A DNA stretch of 64,000 bases. It comes from Nematostella vectensis. Taxonomy: Eukaryota > Cnidaria > Anthozoa > Actiniaria > Edwardsiidae. The stretch covers positions 9,412,801 through 9,476,800 of the forward strand of contig NC_064044.1 in assembly GCF_932526225.1 (NCBI RefSeq), written 5' to 3'. The position numbers and the translations under genes are program-made. This document shows positions 60,901-64,000 of the stretch, piece after piece (position 1 is the stretch's first letter; each line of letters begins with the position of its first letter). Below the pieces are notes generated by a model that did not search any database, was not told where the DNA came from, and saw only the letters and a program-made list of their open reading frames with translations.

Positions 60901-61106
60901 CCAACAAAGTAGACGACGCGACCCGGTCACACAATCGTTCAATCTGAACACAATAACAACGAATCAATAGAAAATTCCATGATTATTTTACGATAGGCAC
61001 ATAGAATAGGAGCCGAGGTCTCTTAACTCACAGTCTCGTGTGGCGAGGGCTGGTTTCCAGCAGATGGGCTGCCCAAGACCGAACTAAACCCTCGTAGATA
61101 GTTCAT
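33377..61106 (-). CDS. USO1: USO1/p115 vesicle tethering factor, 31 exons
   Basis: Exons in gene order: 61106-61032, 60943-60857, 59976-59912, 59578-59505, 59042-58945, 57336-57272, 56920-56883, 56520-56465, 56347-56300, 56080-55923, 55625-55576, 55510-55452, 54905-54830, 54513-54449, 53718-53630, 53395-53311, 52957-52885, 52407-52362, 52046-51937, 41194-41145, 41031-40921, 40727-40609, 40195-40084, 39208-39139, 38920-38799, 38618-38559, 37822-37753, 37114-36969, 36149-35925, 34660-34475, 34168-33377. They total 3480 nt (1159 residues) and all phases join. The armadillo-like head (to about 630) matches p115: MNYLRG start, LCDRVASSTLL, RPAIIVLLMSM, NPPVSLLQQCTN, YNCPIAVAHFLHNPANVP. A coiled coil (about 640-895) and an acidic stretch (908-938) follow. 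p115 tethers COPI/COPII vesicles at the ER-Golgi boundary through golgins and Rab1. Unusual: a Gln/Tyr-rich tail beyond the acidic region, and intron 19 made of splice-donor repeats. The ends of exons 3 and 21 (GTCTGC, GTATCC donors) are less certain. Confidence 0.96.
34745..34991. mobile_element. Non-autonomous element flanked by TTAA, AGCCGCATTGT ends
   Basis: The left end is AGCCGCATTGTGACCAGT and the right end the inverse of AGCCGCATTGTCACCAGT. TTAA borders both sides (34741-34744, 34992-34995). 247 bp, in USO1 intron 30. Confidence 0.8.
35540..35960 (-). repeat. 102-bp tandem array derived from the USO1 exon 29/intron 29 junction
   Basis: On the minus strand each unit reads AAGGACGCAGAATGCTGCT, a short variable piece, CATCGGCTAGTGATTAATG, then GATATAGAGGCTGAGCGTAA. 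The real exon end reads AAGGACGCAAAATGCTGCT, then CATTG, then the donor GTTAGTCATTAATAAAGG and GATATAGAGGCTGAGCGTAA. The landmark GCAGCATT (plus strand) falls at 35637, 35739, 35841 and, in the real exon, 35950. In the copies the donor GT has become GC (GCTAGT). Older traces lie at about 35402 and 35181. Confidence 0.88.
36130..36225 (-). repeat. Identical 48-bp tandem duplication of the exon 29 acceptor
   Basis: 36130-36177 and 36178-36225 are identical. Each carries the polypyrimidine tract, the AG and the first 20 bases of exon 29 (GAAAAGGATCTCGAGATCTC). Using the upstream copy would add 48 nt that contain an in-frame TAA. Confidence 0.95.
36410..36905. repeat. 169-bp tandem duplication in USO1 intron 28
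   Basis: GACAAGCCCCACCTTTGTTA and ATAACCGTCTAAAAACAGTT recur about 169 bp apart, with few differences. A more diverged third copy starts near 36415. Confidence 0.85.
37251..37402 (-). mobile_element. GCGC-rich foldback repeat, copy 2
   Basis: Inverse copy of 16736-16870. It is bounded by CCAGCTAT and ATAGCTGG, which together form short terminal inverted repeats. In USO1 intron 27. Confidence 0.75.
37957..38223. mobile_element. MITE with GACCCCGTC termini
   Basis: The left end is GACCCCGTCCCCACGTATCC followed by GTTTTCGTTTGAAAACGCAA. The right end is the inverse with two or three changes. Arms about 45 bp; internal CGTTTTC/GTTCCGTTTTC repeats. In USO1 intron 26. Confidence 0.85.
39254..39865. 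mobile_element. hAT-like 612-bp element with ATTACA target duplication
   Basis: The left end is CAGGGCTTCTGGAATTACGC and the right end the inverse of CAGGGCTTTTGGAATTACGC. ATTACA borders both ends (39248-39253 and 39866-39871). Internal CCGCGTAATTTAGCG repeats. In USO1 intron 23. Confidence 0.82.
40441..40555. mobile_element. Short MITE with GGTTCCTAGA arms
   Basis: The left arm GGGGCCGGTTCCTAGAAA is matched by inverted GGGCTGGGTTCCTAGATA. Inner phrases AATCCAGGGATAAA and CCAGGAATAAA are also inverted copies. In USO1 intron 22. Confidence 0.7.
41243..41373. mobile_element. Hairpin element beside USO1 exon 20
   Basis: CAAGTAAACATCAGAAAAA, GATCCT and AGAGTCCTGTTT on the left are mirrored by AAACAGGACTCT, AGGATC and CTGATGTTTACTTG on the right. 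The arms are about 50 bp. It lies in intron 19 between the satellite and exon 20. Confidence 0.8.
41627..51955 (-). repeat. About 279-copy 37-bp satellite made of the USO1 exon 19/intron 19 splice-donor junction
   Basis: On the minus strand (sense of USO1) a unit reads CTTGCCACCAGTGTTG, then GTGAGTAG, then a GGGGAGAGGGCAG tail. The real end of exon 19 reads GTGCAGCTTGCAACCAG, then TGTTG, followed by the donor GTGAGTAGGGGGAGAGG. The last unit of the array is therefore the exon edge itself (exon ends at 51937). Most units are exactly 37 bp; a few are 36 or 38. Variants such as GCTGCC/GTTACC and CCCTAATCACC form higher-order blocks: the CCCTAATC variant occurs at 42831, 43830, 44089, 45458, 46642 and 46901, all multiples of 37 apart. 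The array fills about 96% of the 10.7-kb intron. Plus-strand frames through it are open for hundreds of codons only because the unit lacks stops there. Confidence 0.98.
54050..54418. mobile_element. CATGACG-ended repeat, copy 2
   Basis: Second copy of the 13827-14200 element. Here the ends are clear: CATGACGGAAAAAC on the left and its inverse GTTTTTCCGTCATG on the right. It starts about 32 bp into USO1 intron 14. Confidence 0.85.
56571..56772. mobile_element. Nested palindrome with two perfect hairpins
   Basis: Outer ends TATGCCATGC and GCATGGCATA are inverted copies. Inside are two back-to-back stems of 19 bp without mismatch: 56620-56638 with 56645-56663, and 56676-56694 with 56700-56718, with loops of 5-6 bases. 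Both stems contain ACATCTGAAA. In USO1 intron 7. Confidence 0.85.
57018..57052 (-). repeat. Partial copy of USO1 exon 7 and its acceptor
   Basis: TAGAAGATTTCTGCAAGTAA occurs at 56911-56930, across the real acceptor of exon 7, and again at 57031-57050, 120 bp upstream in intron 6. GTGCACT-like bases are also shared before it. Confidence 0.75.
57350..58940. other. USO1 intron 5: mostly featureless AT-rich sequence
   Basis: No gene seen. A minus-strand stretch at about 58040-58112 has a Pol III A-box-like TGGCCCAGTGGGTAGC and a weak B-box-like GGTTTGGGTC. It could be a relic of a tRNA-derived SINE, but it does not fold as a tRNA. Confidence 0.3.
59358..59379 (+). other. AATAAA plus A-run, possible retroposed 3' end
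   Basis: AATAAAGTTGTG is followed by ten A on the strand opposite to USO1, inside intron 4. This looks like the tail of a retroposed transcript. No recognisable body precedes it. Confidence 0.3.
60130..60380. repeat. Degenerate repeats of TTTGGAATTCCGAAAGCATG
   Basis: Six or so diverged copies with intervening G-runs (one of about 17 G near 60335), in USO1 intron 2. Confidence 0.75.
60433..60532. mobile_element. 100-bp palindromic MITE with AATTACC target duplication
   Basis: The left arm CCAATCTCAGCAGCAGAGCC continues through TTCCTTATTTCTG. The right arm is its inverse (CAGAAATAAGAAAGGCTCTA, then GGGACGAGATTGG). AATTACC flanks both ends (60426-60432, 60533-60539). A similar phrase, GGGCCCTGGGAACGAGGTTG, lies alone at 18971-18990. 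Confidence 0.8.
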
Positions 61107-61138
61107 TTTGTATCGTCTGATCCCGGTTCAAGAGATCC

Positions 61139-61148
61139 GCGCATGCGC
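61139..61148. promoter_or_regulatory. NRF1-type palindrome upstream of USO1
   Basis: GCGCATGCGC, 33 bases before the USO1 start codon, matches the NRF1 binding consensus typical of housekeeping promoters. It is inferred from the motif and its position only. Confidence 0.5.
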
Positions 61149-62127
61149 CGGTCAACGTGGCGTTTGGTGCCGTTTGCTTGGTCACCTGGCCAAACACAGG
61201 TGGCCCGTGTTAATTCAGATGCCCTTTACTCACTCACACAGGTGGGTGAGACACATAGGGCGGGGTTAGCCTTGGAAAGACGAGGGAACTGCCCTGAACA
61301 TAGGGATAAGCTTTAACCTCTACGTATTTTTTTCGTTCCTCTTTTTTTTCGTAGACTGTGCACCCATCACACTGTCGCATTTTTTAGGTGAACTACAGGG
61401 CGTAGTGTCGTGGACATCATAGATGCAAAGTATTCCAACTGAATTTGACTGGAATAAGTTGTTCTAAGTGTAAGAACGGCAGAAGGGGTAGCGATGGGTA
61501 AATCCGAGACTTGCCGAGGCGCCGAGACCCGCCTTTCAGAATCCGATAGCCCGAGACTTTGGCCAAATTTCGAAATCCGAGTCCAAGACTCTTGTCAAAT
61601 TTCGGAATCCGAGCCCGTGCTTTTCAAAGATTGTTTTCGGATGACTTTATGCTCGAGGTATCTCATGAACATCAATTGAAAAATGATTAGGTAGAGTTAC
61701 AATACAATCTTGGTACAAAGAAAAACATAAAACCAGATACTCCGAGACCGCGTTTAAATTAGAGACTCGGAGACCGCGATTAAAAATCCAAAACTCCGAG
61801 ACCGTGGTAGTAAAAAAAACGAGGCTCCGAGACCCTAAAAGGGGGGAGGGGGTAAAAATCTGACCACTCTTATGCCTTTGCATTATCTCCACGGGACGTT
61901 TTCGGATTTGGCTACAAAAAAGTCTGACTTATAGAATAATGACAAACCAGAGGGATCTAGCTTATGCTTTATAGTTTTGTCTACAAATAGCATGTCTATT
62001 TAAAACCGAAAGTGGACTTTCGGCCGTTGTGGGGGGTGCGTTCGCAACCCCTGCTATGGCGCGCCGTTTGTTTCAAAATTAACAACACCCTCTGTGTGAG
62101 ATAAAAAAACTGCCCCCCCCCCTGTAG
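61149..62127. other. Upstream flank of USO1 with short repeats
   Basis: 61500-61840 has repeated CCGAGACT/CTCCGAGACC phrases in both orientations. 61960-62060 is an inverted, diverged copy of the 32351-32560 repeat. No gene seen. Confidence 0.6.
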
Positions 62128-62690
62128 TTCAAAGTTTGTCGCCCTCCTATAAAAACTTCCCCCGCTCTTTCAAAGTTTGTCGCCCTCCTATAAAAACTTC
62201 CCCCGCTCTTTCAAAGTTTGTCGCCCTCCTATAAAAACTTCCCTCGCTGGTTCAAAGTTTGTCGCCCTCTTATAAAAACTGCCCCCGCTAGTTCAAAGTT
62301 TGTCGCCCTCCTATAAAAACTGTCCCCGCTAGTTCAAAGTTTGTCGCCCTCTTATAAAAACTTCCCCCGCTAGTTCAAAGTTTGTCGCCCTCTTATAAAA
62401 ACTGCCCCCGCTAGTTCAAAGTTTGTCGCCCTCTTATAAAAACTGCCCCCGCTAGTTCAAAGTTTGTCGCCTTCTTATAAAAACTGCCCCCGCTAGTTCA
62501 AAGTTTGTCGCTCTCTTATAAAAACTGCCCCCGCTAGTTCAAAGTTTGTCGCCCTCTTATAAAAACTGCCCCCGCTAGTTCAAAGTTTGTCGCCCTCTTA
62601 TAAAAACTGCCCCCGCTAGTTCAAAGTTCTGCGCCCTCTTATAAAAAATGCCCCCGCTACTTCAAAGTTTGTCGCCCTCTTATTCTACGA
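62128..62690. repeat. 41-bp tandem repeat, about 14 copies
   Basis: Units of TTCAAAGTTTGTCGCCCTC, TTATAAAAAC and TGCCCCCGCTAG recur every 41 bp (landmark TTCAAAG at 62128, 62169 and on). Differences between units are few. Confidence 0.95.
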
Positions 62691-62916
62691 GTCTCCTGTA
62701 CCACACAGCATATCAACACCAATAAAAACAGTCCTTCTACAAAAGTACATTCCCGATCCATCGACAACAAACCACCATCTCCAGCTATAGGCATACCGGC
62801 CTCAACAATGACCGTAGGAAAACTTCGACGAGACTCCTACGTAACACACGCTACTGCCCTGAATATCCTCACCTGGCTCCTCACCAACACTCCATCCTCT
62901 CAGCGTATGCCACCCC

Positions 62917-63318
62917 GTCATCCTATCTAGCACAGAACATTTCCAAAATATTCTCGTACAATAATATAGCCATTTGTTTTATTCATCCGCCATATTTAGC
63001 CAATTTTGTAAACCAAACCGCAACCAATTTAATAAATACCCGGATGTACAATGGCCGAAACCGGAAACAGCGACATCTATTTTCATCTTTTACTCGTATA
63101 ACCACGAGCGCAATCCCCTAAGTATCTAGCACAGAACACTTCCAAAATATTCCCGTACAATAATATAATCATTCGTTTTATCCATCCGCCGTATTTAGCC
63201 CATTTTGTAAACCACACCGCAACCAATTTAATAAATACCCGGATGTACAACAACCGGAAACGGAAACAGTGATATCTATTTTCATCTAATACCCGTATAA
63301 CCACGAGCGCTATCCCCT
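62917..63318. repeat. Tandem duplication of an about 200-bp segment
   Basis: 62917-63117 and 63120-63318 share TATCTAGCACAGAACA, AATTTAATAAATACCCGGAT and CGTATAACCACGAGCGC in order, with scattered differences. Confidence 0.85.
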
Positions 63319-64000
63319 CATAACCCCTCACTTCGCTACATACGGAATACCTGCAAGACAGACAATCCAAGCCCAGCGAATACACATCTCGGGTATGTAC
63401 ACCCTCCTTCCCACACATCCTACATGCTAGCTAAGACACCCGCATTCTCTCCCCTTCCCGCTACATGCATAAGTTCCCACACTTATTTATCGTTCAATCC
63501 ACCACATACAGCCACTAGCCAGGACCACCACATGCACCATTTTATCCACTACACACTCCCCCCTCCTAGCTCAGCCTCTATCCTTTTTTCTCTTTACCTC
63601 ATTCCCCTGCGCGCTACTTTTTACTTTTCAGACCAAGCCATGTACTCAGGCGAAGCCAGGCGATACACAGGTTTGGCAATTGCATGCACCACGCTTCACT
63701 AGAGGCATTACTAACGAGCGTGTAGGGGCGGGTGATGAGGGCCTTATCATTCGAAACACGCTTCATATACGAATCATCTCCCTAGTTTTTTTCCCTTTTT
63801 ACTCCCACCATCATCGCCGGTTTTCCCCTAGCTTTCCCCTAAGTCCCCCCGCTTTATTCTCCAGGTTCGTATATGACCAACCAATAGACCTCGCCCCCTG
63901 AAGAGAAGTCTTGGTTGGCGTTATATGCCTTTAGTTCTACATTTCGCAGAGCTCTTTGAAATGACCTACACACTTTTGTCTTATTGGTTTATTTTGTTAT
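63319..64000. other. Right end: nothing recognisable
   Basis: C- and T-rich sequence with short unsupported open frames. No splice-bounded exon or known element seen. Confidence 0.5.

Overview
The window looks like nuclear DNA of an intron-rich invertebrate animal. Genes are split into many short exons with GT-AG borders, introns are full of small non-autonomous DNA transposons and satellites, and the proteins are metazoan. An anthozoan cnidarian (sea anemone or coral) is my best guess. It rests on the gene mix (a chitobiase-type GH20 enzyme, an MZB1-like ER protein) and on repeat ends of the kind I remember from anthozoan genomes. I could not check the species.

Layout. 1-489 (+) is the 3' end of an unidentified coding region made of nonapeptide repeats. 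2493-13708 (+) is a 12-exon gene for an 864-residue secreted chitobiase-type beta-N-acetylhexosaminidase. 14556-27794 (-) is an 18-exon gene for an 829-residue coiled-coil protein resembling CCDC60. 28306-28378 (+) is a tRNA-Arg(ACG). 29333-31858 (-) is a 4-exon gene for a 195-residue MZB1/pERp1-like ER protein ending in KQEL. 33377-61106 (-) is a 31-exon gene for the vesicle-tethering factor USO1/p115, 1159 residues. 61107-64000 holds its upstream flank and satellites. Exon phases add up to a whole number of codons in all four complete gene models.

The outstanding feature is in USO1 intron 19, at 41195-51936. About 96% of it is one tandem array of roughly 279 copies of a 37-bp unit. The unit is a copy of the exon 19/intron 19 junction: the last bases of the exon plus its 5' splice site. 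Read in the sense of USO1, the pre-mRNA would carry about 280 consecutive 5' splice-site sequences (TTG then GTGAGTAG). A second, smaller array at 35.6-35.95 kb grew in the same way from the exon 29/intron 29 junction. Further duplicated exon edges occur in USO1 (exons 7 and 29, acceptor sides), CCDC60-like (exon 9 donor), MZB1-like (exon 4 acceptor) and the hexosaminidase (exon 8, a GC donor). Duplication of exon borders into adjacent introns is a recurring theme here.

USO1 also has an unusual C-terminus. The usual acidic tail is followed by polyglutamine and a Tyr/Gly/Ser/Gln-rich, prion-like segment of about 180 residues with DTGY heptads. The rest of the window carries many short inverted-repeat elements, several with recognisable target-site duplications (TGACT, AATGT, TTAA twice, ATTACA, AATTACC), and a frameshifted fragment of a non-LTR retrotransposon. 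The genes are functionally unrelated and I see no operon-like logic.
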